Positions 26,355 to 39,999 of a DNA stretch of 64,000 nucleotides are shown piece after piece (positions within the stretch are counted from its first letter, which is position 1; each line of letters starts with the position of its first letter). The stretch is from NCBI RefSeq assembly GCF_022539315.1, contig NC_066322.1:22454765-22518764 (forward strand). The letters are read 5' to 3'. The notes under the pieces were generated by a model that worked only from the letters and a program-made list of their open reading frames with translations, made no database searches and was not told the origin of the DNA. Both the position numbers and the translations under genes were made by a program. The DNA comes from Serinus canaria (Eukaryota > Chordata > Aves > Passeriformes > Fringillidae).

Positions 26355-29300
26355 GTAAGTTATTTTCTAATGATTTCAGTTTCAAAGGGTAAGATAGATA
26401 ATTTTTAACACATAATGTTATGGAGAGAAAATGATGCAAGGAGATTCACTGTTTGTAAAACACAACACATTCATCCTGCATATATGGATTATTATAATAC
26501 ACAGAATCCATATCTGGATGGTTACTGCTTGCACATCATGATCCCTGCTGTGTTCTGTAATCCTGATATTTGTGAGACACACAATAATCATTCCAGCCAG
26601 CAGCAGTGGCAGTGCTGAGCCAGCAGGCAGGGACTGGTTCAGACCTCTTAAACAGAGGCCAAGAGGAAAGCAGTGGAATCTGTCATTCCTTTACTGTGAA
26701 GGCAGTATTGTCCCCAGCATCCTCATGGATGGATTCTAGCAATGGAAAACCTGTCCCACACAGCAAGCTGGTACAATGTGGGGTGAGCAGTGCCTGGTGA
26801 CACTGCTGCTACCTTCTCAGCACACCTACATCCCACTCTGAGAGAGCCTCGTGGTGAAAAGCCTTCTCCTGGATCAGACGATTGGCTACAAAAGAACAAT
26901 TTTTATACATAAGACCTTCAACAGTGATTTTTTACTAAACTACTGTGGAAGGAAAATATTCACTGTGTTCCAAAGCATTTTGTCTTGTCTGCACTCATGC
27001 AGAAGGTGGATCCAAATCACCTGATTTCTCTCATGCCTGTGCATAATAGCAGTGAGCAAAAGAGGAGTTCTGAGAGCTTCAATAAAGGCCTCAAATTTGC
27101 CAGACAACCCACATTTCATGGGAAAACCTGTTAAATATCTCACTCAGATTTGAGAGACACAAGGACCCTGTCTGACTGGGGTCTTTTCAAGACCCAGACT
27201 TAAATTAAAAGACTTAAAAAGAGACTCCAGAATTATGAGGACTAACTCCAAATGTTATGGATAACACACCTTGCATTTACAGTGCTTTTGATACAGCCAC
27301 CTAAACACCCACCCACTGTAATTAATCAAGCTTGCTCCAGAAAGTTTCCATTTATGAAACACTCCATAAGCTGGGTTTTTAAAATAAATGCATGAAAAAC
27401 CTCCATTGATTCAGCTCTTTCCAAATGAAGCCATTATTTACTGAGATGGAGCTATTTATTAATGGATGATCAGCTGTATGGCTGATTAATGCCAATAGCA
27501 CACTGGGCTTTAGACATGGGGCAGCACAGGAGAGGCAAAAACTCCAGTGCCTGATCAAACTGGATGAGCTTCACACTGCATTCTGTCATGCAATTATTTA
27601 TTTGAAATGGAAAAACGGTACAGAAAAAATTAACAGTCCAAGTAAATGTTTTAACCAGCCTCCAACAAGTGTAAGTCCACAAAAACCAAACCAGAGAAAT
27701 GCTGTTATTATCATGCTTTCCTCCATGCATACGAGTAAACTTATTCAAAGTGATGGTAAAGTAACCCATAGGAGTATATGAGCTGATATTTTTAAAAGGT
27801 ACTGGCAAAAAAAAAAAAAAAAAAACAAAAACAACAAAAGACAGAAAGAAAGAAAGACAATATTTTTTTTCTATATACAGTATGTTGATTGGTTGACTAT
27901 GATTTTTCTTTTAATGCTCTTTTTTTCCACTAGGAGGCACATACTACTCACTGAAGAAAAAAATATTTAATAATTGTGTGGTATGTTCAAAATCACTTCC
28001 ATTAAGAAAAAATGCCTAGTGACTCAAGTTAGAAGAATATAACACTTTAAAGAAAAATGTCATGATGTGAAACATCTCCTTCCTGCCATGTCACAGCCCC
28101 TCTCTTAATCCAGTCCTCTCAAAACCCAGCAAAATGCCCTACAGGTTTTTAAATACTCCAAGCATACTTTGCTAATTTCCTTCTGAAACATACATGAACA
28201 GGCATAAGCAACAGAAAAGCAGAGGAAAACATTTACCACATTCTCATCATGACAGAAAACAGGAGTTTTTCTCAGATATTTTCCTGTCACTGATACCTTT
28301 CCAGTTATTGAAAGGTTATTTCTAATGCACAAGACTCCCAATTGTCAAAAGGCTGCTATTACCTTTTGTTCCAGGGGCCTTTCCTGCACTGCCACTGGGC
28401 TAACAATAATAGCAATTACTTTAACTGTAGGCTATTATACAAATTAAAATGCTCTCTTATTTGCATTTTCAGATTCAAGTCAAAACACCAAAGAAATCAT
28501 AATGCCAATGTGCTAGGCCTTGGTTTACTGCAAATTTATTTGTCAACCCCCCCCCAAACCTAATAAAAATCCATTAATTTCTATTTTCTTATACCTTACT
28601 CTCCTTCAATATTAGTTTACTATGTGCATAATAATAATTTAAGAGAAAAAAATTAACCACTTATGTAGGGGAGGATTGTCAAGAATGTGAACAAGAAAAT
28701 TTCTCTAGGTCAGTACTGGGGAGTGTGAGTAGATGATGTTTATTTCTAATCTTAAAATCTATTAACCATAACTGTAAGGTATACTTGTAACTTTTTTTTT
28801 TTTTTGAAAGCAAGTATTCACTCTTATGGCCCTGTGTTGACACATTTTATCATAAGTTATTTGCACTGTACACAGTAAGATTTCTTCATTTTATGTGGCC
28901 TATCTTCATTACCTCTAAACCACAGCATTTTTTAGAAACATAAAGAATTCTTCAGGGTGCTTGTAAATTAAAGTTTCAATCAAAACAATATTGGTTTGAA
29001 TGCAAGTAGGATTCCAAGGTAATTCTCAAAATTGATTTTTACTGTAGGCTCTAAATTATTTTAAATCCTGATGTCTGGGGAAATTAAGATTACACTGACA
29101 CATAGATTTCTGTGCCACCAGAAGTTTGAATATTTATACTGCTATTAGTTTGGAAATACACTGGGTCCCCTTGCTAATTAAATGGTCATTCTGACCATTT
29201 CAGAGTGACTCAGAGAGGGCTCACAGCACCTCCAAACAGCTTTGCCAGCAGAAGCAGCCTATTACACTGCTAGAGGTTTGATTCTGAAAGAAGATTTCAA

Positions 29301-30747
29301 AAGCATAAATGAATAATTTCTAACATCTCAGTCTGCAGAAACTTTTGATGTAAATATAAGTAGATCCCTTTTGGAATAAAATGAATTCTACTGAAATGTG
29401 TGAAAAGACTGTCTGGAAATGACATTGGCAATGAGCTCTTGCTGAAATAAGCTGAATCACCTAATGAGTAGAGTTTTCCCTGCCACTACACTCCTGCACA
29501 CTTTTAACACCTAAATTATAAAGATGTTCTTTATAGCAAAAAACTTACATCCAGTTCTCTGGACAGGCATCAAATAGCCAAAGGAAAAAGATGTGAAAGG
29601 TTCCAGAAGTCCTGTTGTAATTATTATGTTCTGAGGAGGAGTTCAGAATTTTTAAATTTGCAATCTGTGTTCAAGCAGTTTGTTTAATGCCACGTTGGTG
29701 TTAAACAAATGTGAAGCACTATTTACAAGAAGGTGCTCCACACTTTTGATTCAGGATGCAGGACAGAGGTGAATCAAGACCAAAGAATGCCACTGGATTC
29801 AGTGAGGGGCTGTCATGCTTTGAATCAGCACCCCATGCCTGTTTTGTCCAGCTCACAACCCCACAGTGAAGTAAGTGCTGCTTTCTCAGCTCTTACCCTG
29901 CATTTCTCTGGGTTTTGAGGAGATATTGCTGTTGAAGGCATGGAAAAATTTAAAATGCTCTTTGAGCAGACAGCTTTACCATTTCTATTCACGGAAACCA
30001 GATAACATGCAGAAAATTCAACTAATGCTGTACTTTTTTCCCCTAATTAAATTTCTCTAATTGCATTGCAAAGTTTGAACTATCTGTTACTGGAGATGTA
30101 AGCACCAGGAAATGTTGGACTTCTCATTAATCTAAACATACATGAGTGATTATGAATCAGAATTCCCTTATTAATTTCAGCAGAAACTCATATTTACTCT
30201 CTGGCAGCTACCTTACATGTTAAAAAGTATAAATAACTTTGCTTATCTTGGGAAGCATAAGTGGAGCTGCAGATGAGTGCACTTGCAGCACTCAGTTCCA
30301 TCTTTGGAGTGCCATGCACGGTTTGTTCCGTTAATTGATTTTATGCATTCTTACTGGTTTATGTTTATTTATCACACTCACAGAATGCAAATGCTGACCA
30401 GCACTCCCACACACAGCGTTTGGACTTTGCACAGGCTTTCTGATTTGAAGACAAAGTTGAGGATTGTTGATTACACTTCAGAGAAAGAAAATGTATTTCC
30501 AGTCACATATGTAACCCCTGACCATGCAATGTTCAAAAAGCCAACTCAAATCACCTGTCAGTGACCTGGAAACTCATCACTTGCTTGCTTAAAGTAGTTA
30601 TGCATCCAAAACCTCTGAAATGTTAGCAAATAAAACTGGGCATGCAAAGTAACTGAACAAGCTCTTAAAACAGAACACCTGCTTTTATTTATTCATCTTT
30701 CATTCTCCTGTCAGAAGACCAAAAAGTGACATTTCCTATTGCCTTAC
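26355..30747. other. Noncoding stretch
   Basis: No gene recognised. It holds an A19 tract (27807-27825) followed by A-rich and GAAA repeats to about 27860, a C9 run (28547-28555) and a T14 run (28792-28805). The minus-strand frame at 27470-27808 begins in the poly-T side of the A19 tract and is Cys/Phe/Trp-rich, so it is unlikely to be a protein. Confidence 0.65.
27807..27825 (+). repeat. A19 homopolymer with A-rich tail
   Basis: Nineteen A residues, then acaaaaacaacaaaag and a short (GAAA)n run. No upstream polyadenylation signal or target-site duplication was found, so it is treated as simple sequence. Confidence 0.85.
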
Positions 30748-30988
30748 TAATTCCTTCCCACACAGAGATGGAAAACCTTAAATTATCTTTGTTGGTGTCC
30801 CACTTTTCATTGGGAGAGTCCTCATATAAAATTTTTTCTGCTAATTCAGCTGTCAAATCAGCAGTTTTGAACAGAGAAACAATATCAAGGAGCTGGAGGA
30901 CATCAGGATCTTGATCTTGTACAGTAATTTGTAAGAGTATTTTGCCTTTCCCTAGCCCATTGTGAGCCCACACTTCTGACACTCCCCT
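30748..30988 (-). other. Candidate exon or relic, protein-like frame
   Basis: Reading the minus strand, an acceptor-like tgtgtttgcttag ends at 30989. The frame that follows is open from 30988 to a stop at about 30689. A donor-like TTA/GTAAGG lies after 30748, giving a 241-nt interval. The translation is unusual for this window: no Cys, few aromatic residues, many Asp, Glu, Lys and Leu, with segments such as LLQITVQDQDPDVLQLLDIV and ADLTAELAEKILYEDSPNEK. There is no ATG at the start of the frame; a TAG precedes it. If the frame runs to its stop, gaataaataaaag follows, so the stop overlaps a polyadenylation-like word. I cannot name a family. It may be a real exon, an old pseudogene piece, or chance. 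Confidence 0.2.
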
Positions 30989-33900
30989 CTAAGCAAACAC
31001 ATTTGCAAAGTGGTTTATGTGCTAGAGACATTCTAGATCCAGCAGGAGAAACAATTAATTCCCCCCTACACAGCCATACACCTCCTGATAAGGATGTGGA
31101 ATGACCAGAAATGTCATTTACTACTGAAGGAACAGGAATAAGGAGTATACAGTAACAGACACCCTGCCAGAAAACACACCAGTAACTCTGCCACAGAATG
31201 CACACCCATTCAACCAGGAATACCCCTGCAAATATTTCTTTAAATAACAATCCTCTTTCATTATTAAACAGGAAGATTTTTTTTTCTGTCTTACCATTAT
31301 GCTAAATCTTCTATTTATTAAGAAATATTTTCGTTTTCCTGTGAGGCTAAACAAAAGTGTCTGGTGCTGGGAAAAGCATATTCACCATCTGTTTAGTGGA
31401 AAATCCACTAAACTGATATGCAATGACTGCATATCAGGCATCTGATTTTAATTACATTTCTAGTTGAGAGATGCTCTTCTCAGATCACTTCTTTTTCTAC
31501 TTTACTCCCTATGTTATTTCCAAAAGGCTCCTAGCAAAAGGTGCTTTGCTTGAGCTACAGATCCACGTGGCACAAGGCAGCAGTTAAGGTTTGCCAAGAG
31601 GGATTTCTGCACACCCCATGTAGAAAGTGCAAGAAAGGTGGAACAATATAAGAAAGGTTCTTGTTTATTAATTGTAGGAACAATCTGCAAAAACTTTTCT
31701 GGTCTTAAACAGAATTTCTGTTCCCATTTCCTGCTTTATGAGCCCTCAGGCTGGAGCTGTAAAAAGCAATCATCATTACTGCCCAAGTAAGAAGTATTTC
31801 AAAGCAGGTTTTGACAGATATAAATTGCTCTGCACTTTTACTTTTGGCTTTATCTTGCCATCTGATTCTAGTGGAGGACCAGGCTCCAGGGATCTCCCTG
31901 ATGCAGCTGGGGCTGTCCAGAGCAGGAAGGAGCAATCTGTCCCAGGAGGAGGGATGTCCTTCCTGCTGGCATTGCTGCTTCCCCCTGCACCCTGCAGGCT
32001 CCTCCAGGCACAGGCTGATCCCACCTAAGCACTTCTATTCTTAGATCCCTGCCTTCCAATGTCATCCTCTCTGGGATGGGATTTTCACAAGAGCCATCTT
32101 CCTCTGCTTGGTTCAGACCTAATATTCACTTAGAAAATACTGGTGCTGCTGTGACAACAAATATCTTTTATTATTAATTACTAATATTTATTTGAACCCT
32201 GACATGTTCCTAATCTCAAGAGAGTACTCAAAGTGACAAACTAATGAGAACTGTCACAGGTCACTGTAATTAGAAACATTTTTCAAAATGCTGTGTAAGG
32301 CAACAGAAGCTATAATATCATTCATAATTCATTAAAACTTAAAACATTCAAGTGAATTAAAAAATGCTAAATGTGCAACTTTGCCTGAAAGGCTGCATGC
32401 AAGAAGAGATATGAATGTGTTCTAGTTGTATGATAATTTCCCTTTTATTCAAATGACCTAAATTTTTGTCTTTCTTATGATGTGATTACTTTCATAACAA
32501 CAGTTTCAAAGCTGTGATCAATTTGAATGAAAAATTATTATGACTGGATGTTTCAATTCAATGTTTCTACAAGATAATAAAATTAAGGTAAAAGGGGTTT
32601 ACACATTCTATCAGCAGCAGGATTCTGAATAGCTGAAAATATGTGGGTTTTGAGAAAAAATATAAGCCTCATTTCCATGCCTGCAATGCAGTTAATGAAA
32701 TAGCCTTATTAATTTAAAACTATTTCATTTCTAAAAGCTCCAAGTGCATGCTTAAAGATAGCTGATCAAGTACTATTTTAAATAATAAGATTTCACATTA
32801 AACCAACTTTGTCATCACCTGCTATCAGGAATTTTTCTCATTTGTTTTGCCTAATCTGCCAAGTGTTTTGTGTTCTTTATTCAGGTAATTTTAAATCGTT
32901 CATTTTAGAAATGGGTGAACGAAAGGAAAAATTTGCAATCCAAGAACTAAACTGTAACTGCTAATGCAGCATGAACTGCAATATTGTTGTGATTACCAGT
33001 GAATGGATCCATCAGCAAGTAGAAATAGAAATAAAGATGCAGACCCTGTTGTTATATTGGTGAGCTGTGCTAAGCATTCACAGCAAGGAAAGTCACAGGG
33101 TGCACTCTGAGGTTTGTGAGATGGGAGTCAAAAGTGACAGACAGTTTCCCTCAAGCTTTCCAAAACTGCAAATACATTTATCATGAGATTGGTTTTTAAA
33201 ATAGCACTGGTGGGATTTCTTTGTCATTTTTCTTCAGGCCTATGATTATATCCCCAAACTCTTCTTTGCAAGCATGAGCAGTTAAACTATACAAATGTTT
33301 CTTAACACATTAGGCTGAAGTGATTTTTATCCCTGAAGATTTTGGAGGCATTAAGGAGATCTGTGGTGATTTCAATGGTGAGCAGAATGGAAAGGGTCAC
33401 ATGGAATAATGCACCCAAGAAAATCTCTAAACACAGTGAAAACATGCTCTGCTTGTCTCCTGCTGCCAGAGGCTGCCCTGACACACCTCGTTTTCCCAGG
33501 CTGGCATCCTGGGCACCAAAGCTGAAATCTCAGAACACAAAAGCATTAAATGACAAGAGAAGGATCCTTAATTTGGAAGGTGAATTACATTTCAACTCTC
33601 TCTGTTCCTGAGTTACAAAGAGCCAGTAAAGAAGGTGTTTGAGCTTGAAAAAGCAATCTGCTCCCTGTACTGGATGAGTGAAATAAATATCTTCACAAAT
33701 AAAGAAGTGTAAGGGCTCATCACACTTTGTTTTTCTCTTGAGCCTTCAGTATTTTGAAGTGCAGCAATATTTCCTCTTTGATTTACCTAATCTCACTAAA
33801 GCCAAGAGCAGTTACTTTTGGAGAGAGATGTTTCTCCTGGACAGCACATTACCTCTTATTTTGTCAAAGAGCCAATGGGCCATATAAATCATATCTGGCC

Positions 33901-36714
33901 TGCAGACATTTACCTGATAAGGCTTCCTAGGGCAGTGCCAGATTTTCTGCTTTGATAAGCCACTGCCCCTCAGGCAGAAAGCAGGAATCATCCCATGCTT
34001 TTAGCCTGCTGCACTGAAATTCCCCAACTTTCCATGTGCCTTATTGAAGCTTTTTCTATGTTGGATTATTTCACCACATTGAACGACTCCAGGGTTAAGT
34101 GAGGAAGTCACCAGATAAAAGTGAAGTCAGACAAACGGGCTTTTAATTATTTTTGTCCAGATTTTAAAGCTGTCCCACTGTTTTTCATGCTGTGTAATTG
34201 CAATGTTTATCATTAGAAACAGTCTTTGGTGCTGAGCAGTAGGAGACATCAATTCTCTCATGGAACTTGCCTAAGTTTTAGAAAAGTCAAGCCCCAACTT
34301 CTTCCATCATCTCAGACTCTGTGCCTTCAAGGTACCTTTCTTACCAAAAGATAAAAAGTCCAGCAGACATAAAAGTTTTGGGTTACACTTCAGCATAGCA
34401 CTATGCTTTAGTGTGTCATTAAATGCAGAAAGGCTTTCAGGCATTTTCTGGAATTAGACTTTACAGCTACTGGCACCATGTATCAATTTCATAGCAAAGC
34501 AAGGAATAAAGTGCAGGAGTCATAACTTGCAGGCTTCACAATTAAGTTTTCAGAGCATGTAGGAACGAATAGCTCTACTTCATATTTTATTATTCTCGTT
34601 TGTCTAAAGTATCTTATAATCCTTGTTTAATATACAGGAAATTTGATTCATTCTCACTGCTCTGAAGGGCCAGATAGATTGACAATAATGTTCAGAATAA
34701 CACATCTTTGGTAATAAGTATGATCACAGAAATAATTGTAATTCACATTCACATGTACAAGTGATTCCTAGAATTATTAAAGTAGTGATAGAGGAACTTG
34801 TTAGTGTGGGCTGTGAAACACTCTGCAGGCTTTTCCACCCCAAGACCTCAATTTGCCATGGAGAAAAATAAAGTGGGTGAATCTAAAAGAATTCTAGTTC
34901 TAGGAGGTGCATTATTTTCTGCAGGTAAAAGACCATCCTCCAGATTCAGAACCAACTCAAAATGTCAAGAGTTACTTTTAAGTTGCCTATTACAACTTCT
35001 GTTCCCAAGCCAAAAGTAAGAATTAATAAAAATATGGCAAAATTATTTTTTTAAAGTCTGACTTCTCACTACACATGCATCAGGATCCACTATCTTACAG
35101 AACTGCTTGTTTCAGGAATTCCTGGGTATTCCTGGGTACTTGATACTGCAGAAGGACTTCAAATTTTCTTTCACCTATTTGCAGGTTTATCAATTTATTT
35201 TCTGCTGTCAGAATTTTATAGAACAGCATTTTGTAATTTAGTACTTTGAAATCTTTGCTTCACTTCTAATGCTGTGCTTCATTAGCTTAAAAGTGGAGTA
35301 ACTGAGTAATTGTGCTAATGGGTACAACCAAACTCCTCACTAGTTACTGTCACTAAGGCCTTTGAGAAAGAGGGCATGCTTTTGAAAAACTTGAACAAAA
35401 CAGAATCATGTAGATTCTTAAAGGACAGAAAATTTATCATGTTGATTTGACAGAATCTGGCTCAGTGATCAAACATCACTGAGTAAAAGTGGATGGCTTT
35501 ACCTGCTGCAGCTCTTCAGCAGGATGCTGATAAACACGCGGGGCTGGTAGGATGAGTGGGGTTTTTTCCATGTTTTACTGTAATCCTTAATTGCTTCCCT
35601 GGGACTAACTATGGCAAATTCCCAGGGGTTACTTTTTAAAGGAGAATTTAACAAGGGAAGTCAGAGATTAGGGCCAGTGGTAGTCAGCAACTTTGGGGAC
35701 TTTTAAAGATTTCTCAAAGAGTGTTTGAAAACAGAAGGGCCCTGTCAAACCTCAGCCTCACTGGGGTGAAACTCAGGACTGCAGCTCCATCTGTGCATTC
35801 CTCCTTTCAGGCTGCAGAGCCCTGACAGAGCAGCTGAATTACTGCAGTAAAAATAAGCATAAAAAGCGTTTCATGGAAGAGAATTCTTGTCTAATCAGAA
35901 GCCATCTACTTCAGTTTCCATAAATCCTAATGACCAGACATTAGCACATAATGCCTTTAAACACTATTTTCTATTATATTAAATTTGCAGTAAGTAAATG
36001 CATTTGGGTTCTTCTGAATTGGAGATGAGACATTCTGTAATGTAAGTGAAATTGCTTAATAGCTCTCTTCAAATCATACATTCCAGATTATTTTTTCCAC
36101 AGGAATAAAAAGAAAGGCAAACCAAATTACTTCATTTAATATCAGTTGCTGCCCTGATAAAAATTTTTCAATTTGCAGTGTGCCACTTTCTCTTCCAGAA
36201 TTTTCATCTCAAACAAATGAAGCTATAAAACACTTGGTTTCTCCCTTTAGGAATGTCATTGTTCATATCATTTGTTACTCCTATTGACAGCAAAGTTCTT
36301 CCAAACAGGCTGGAAGGAGCAGTGCATGTTTTAGCTTTAGCAAAGCTTTCCTATTTGCTTTGTTCTGTTTTCTGAGCACTCCAAACCCCTGCCCTCCCTT
36401 CTCACTGATTCTCACAACAGGCACCTGGACACACCTCTTGGGAATAAGCATCACAAATCCTCAATTTTGTCTTACAGTGCAGCAAAGTCCCATCTTTTGA
36501 CTAAGAATTTGTACACTGGAACAAAAATGGTTTTGTTTGTGTACAAAGAACAGTTTCACCCCTCTGCTGCTCAGAGCCATGATTCATGCACATTTTATTG
36601 ACTTGCAGAAACAATCACAGGTATTTGCAACTTCTGTGGAGAATTCTTCAAGAATACAACAGACATTGCCATGAAATATGGGGACTACAGCTTTTATCAA
36701 ATGCTTCAAAGGCA
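30989..36714. other. Noncoding stretch
   Basis: No gene recognised. About 31860-32030 is a GC-richer CTG/CAG-rich patch with overlapping frames on both strands and no domain. About 32160-32610 is very AT-rich with many TAATTA/TAAT words, which may be enhancer-like or simply compositional. A 10-bp unit (attcctgggt) is tandemly doubled at 35118-35137. Exact GTAAGT words near 35990 and 36041 lack paired acceptors. Confidence 0.6.

Positions 36715-36780
<66 letters not shown>
36715..36780 (+). repeat. (GAT)22 trinucleotide microsatellite
   Basis: Sixty-six bases of uninterrupted GAT, that is 22 perfect units. The three forward frames read as poly-Asp, poly-Met or a stop-containing frame, and the reverse as poly-Ile, which explains the repetitive translations here. 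Uninterrupted length suggests a highly variable locus. Confidence 0.97.
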
Positions 36781-39700
36781 ACCCATCAGCAATAGGGGAC
36801 TATGTTGCTGCAGCATGGTTATCTTGTGTAGGGTAGTTACATTTACACATGGGCAGCCACCACTTTTGTGGGGTACACTTATAAGAAGTTTACTGAGCAT
36901 TTTCTTCCAAGACAGTGATAAAACTGAGTTCTCTTTCTATTATAAAAATTCTATATGTCAGGAAAAAATAAAACATGCTGATTCATTTAAGGTTGGAATG
37001 ATAGGATAAATACAATTTAGACTGAGCAAATACCAGAAAACTATTGTCAGAGCAATTTAATTTTCAAAATTAATATGACAATACACATAACCCTACAAAA
37101 TTCCTTTCTAATGATTCTGGTTTTTCCAAGTTAACTTAAGCTTTACATTATTTTGAGTGCAATGCAATAAAAGAAAGTTAACTTTTTGATTTTTTTTAGC
37201 CACTAAAGAAATTGAAATTTGTGAAAAGTCTTAGCCACTTATTTACTTAATTTTAATTTGGAGAAAATACACCAAATACACAATCTACTAAATTTATTAC
37301 TACAACAGACTGTTAATTTCCTTGAAATTCAATTACAAAAACCAATTTGAGCAATTTAATATTTGACAAGCCACAAATAATTTCCCTTAACGAGGCGGTT
37401 TTACAAATTAGCCCCATGCCACATTTTGCTTTGGTGAGATGACATTCACTCAAAGCATTTTTATTGAGCTGATTATTACTGTGGTATTTTAGACAGCTTT
37501 TCTTACTGGCAATGTGATTTTACTCAATTGCTCAGAACGATGAGAATGTGGACTTTTAAAACAGGAGTGATTGTAATTTGCTTCCAAAGGAGCAGAGCAC
37601 AGAGCTCAGGAACTACTCTAAACCCACATTCTCCACTTTCTCTTAAGGGAACTCCATGTTTGCACCAATTTCAAAGCTGTGGATTGCTGAACTTTCACCA
37701 GAGCTGCCAGGACCCAGCCATGGGAACCACTGCCTTTGGAAAAACTGCAGATGCATTTTATCTTTACTTTGGAAGAAACAAGAGGGCATTACAGAGGCTG
37801 GGCACTTGAGAGTCTCAGAATTTCAGAACTCACCTAATAATTCCTATTAAAATCAGTACAAAATTTACTATTGACTTGCATGAATGTACAGCTAAACTAG
37901 TGGTAAGTAATTTTGCATTTGCCTTTTCAGAAAAAATATGAATTTACTGTTTGACTCTCTCAAGGACAGGCAGAGAGTGTTTTAACATCCCTTCTAAATT
38001 TAGTTTCTATGTATTTAAGTGGAAACTGTACCTGAATATATAATCAATGAATTGATTAAGGATCTGGGAATTTGACCCCCTGACTGAAGAAAAAGGAAGA
38101 AAAGGAACTGATTTGCTGTTTAGGAGCCTTCAGTTTCAGGAAAATAATATCCAGTAGTCCTAGGACTAGGGAAATCTTAGCTTGCTTTACCAAGTGTCCA
38201 AAGAAATGTCAGATAATTTAAAAAATACTCATATTTTCATATAAGATTTGAACATAATAAGGTCTAAAATAACTTATCTGTGGCACATCCTCCCTGCTCA
38301 AGAATAAAATACCCTATGGAAAGCAGAATTATTATAACCAAAAAAATAACTATTAAAACATATAGATGGGAATTCCTCAGGACAGAGAGAGCTTTTCACA
38401 GGTCCAGATGTTGGAATCCCCAAAATTAGGTGTAAAAATAGATGCTATTACTAGATGAATTCCTTTCCCTTGGAACTGCCAGATAGACATATGGAAGAGT
38501 GCAAAAGTCTAGGAAACTGTGATTAAACAGGGCATTTAAAGTCAAAACCATTAGGCCCTGGCAATACTTTCTTCTTTCTTGAGAGAAATTCCTGGGCACA
38601 GAGTCTGAGCAAGGCAGCAAAGAGGTTAAATATGGGTGGAGAAGACAGAACCACTGAAATACAGTGAACACCACAAGTCGAGCACACTGCAGCTTTGAAG
38701 TCCCTATCTAGGTTAAAAGAAAATACACCCTAGATTATAATTAGCTGGCTTTCTGTTTAATGTATTTATAGTTTCAGCTGGTTGGGGATGAGCACAGCAT
38801 TTGCTCTTCTGCACATGGAAGGGAGTGAACATGCTGATTTCAATAGCTGAGCTATTACACATCATTTCATGATTTTACTAACTTGCTGATTCTAATTTTA
38901 TGGCTGTGAAATACTTCAAGTGCTGTGGTTTTATACTGGGATTTTTTTGTAGTTGTGTTTCTTCTGGGTTGTGTCTTGTTTAGGGGTTTGTGTGAAAAAG
39001 CTGCTGTATGTGAAGGTACCATAACTGAGCACTAAGAGATACTTAAAAATTGCACATACCTTGAATACAAAAGGCAGTTGAGTGCCCTCTTTGTTCTCAC
39101 AGGAAGTATAAAGCACTAGAGAGTGATGATAAGAGTGAAAGAAAAATAGTTCTCAACATTTGGATGAGCTACCTGGCACAAAATGTTTTCCTGTTTTGTT
39201 CTGGGGGCTGAGGGGAGGTGTTTGTTCTTTTTGGTTTTTGGGCTTTGTTTCATCACCTAAATTATTCAGACAGACTGATGCTGTTTTGAGCAGAATTTGT
39301 TTTCCAGAGCTGCAGACAAATATGCACAACAATATATGTCTCTTATGAGCAGTGGTTTCAGGGACTGCCTATTGATTTCATAGCTGGACCTATAGATCAC
39401 AACTTCTATTTTAATCTAAGGCTTCCCTTCTTAGAGGCTGCTCAGACATTTTGGGTTTTTTAGGGACAGTAATGCATGCATGATACCTGCTGACAGGTGC
39501 TCTTCAGAAATTTCCCTGCTCATTTATCATCACATGACTTTTTTTGGGATAAATGGTAAAATATAAAGAACTATTAAACATAAAATGACTGATGGTATAG
39601 TTCACAGCAGAAAAGGACCCCAAAGGTTCTCCTGTCACCTCTGTGGAGGTTTAAACTTCACTGCAGCTCATGTTCTGCTATTTTTTATTCCTGCTTAGGA

Positions 39701-39949
39701 GAGGAAGAGCAGCAACACCTGCCCTCAAATGAAGGAACAGTACAAATCTGCCTTTCAGCAGAACTGAAAGGTCAGCACTAACTGGGAAAACTGTTGGTTT
39801 CAGCTGCTGAGAGCACACACCTCCTGCCTGTCAAGGCTGCTGCTTTGGCTGCTTCTGTAGCAAATTAATCTTGCAATGCAGGGAAGTGGGCTAGCAGCCA
39901 TCAGCCAGTGACCCATGGCACTCCTGTCCCCTGCATGGCAAACAACTCA
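36781..39949. other. Noncoding stretch
   Basis: No gene recognised. On the minus strand an acceptor-like gtactgattttaatag and a TAG/GTGAGT donor near 37830-37850 enclose only ten bases, which I regard as coincidence. Frames such as 37528-37809 (+) lack splice context. Confidence 0.6.
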
Positions 39950-39999
39950 CTCAGTGCAGGCTGTGGAGCACACATGGAGCAGCCACAGCCTGCACTGAG
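39950..39999. other. Perfect 17-bp inverted repeat (hairpin)
   Basis: The left arm ctcagtgcaggctgtgg (39950-39966) and right arm ccacagcctgcactgag (39983-39999) are exact reverse complements separated by 16 bases. Pairing does not extend beyond the arms. The stem is shorter than that of a usual pre-microRNA. No T-run terminator or coding context is present. It could be a local inverted duplication from template switching or a structured element in an unseen transcript. Confidence 0.9.

Noticed and set aside
36586..37009. Poly-Asp, poly-Met and poly-Ile frames
   Set aside because: Direct products of reading the (GAT)22 microsatellite; not a protein.
37829..37850. Minus-strand acceptor and TAG/GTGAGT donor enclosing ten bases
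   Set aside because: Too short, frame-breaking and unsupported by nearby signals.
39950..39999. Hairpin as a microRNA precursor
   Set aside because: The stem is only 17 bp and pairing stops at the arm ends, too short for a canonical precursor; kept as a structural finding only.
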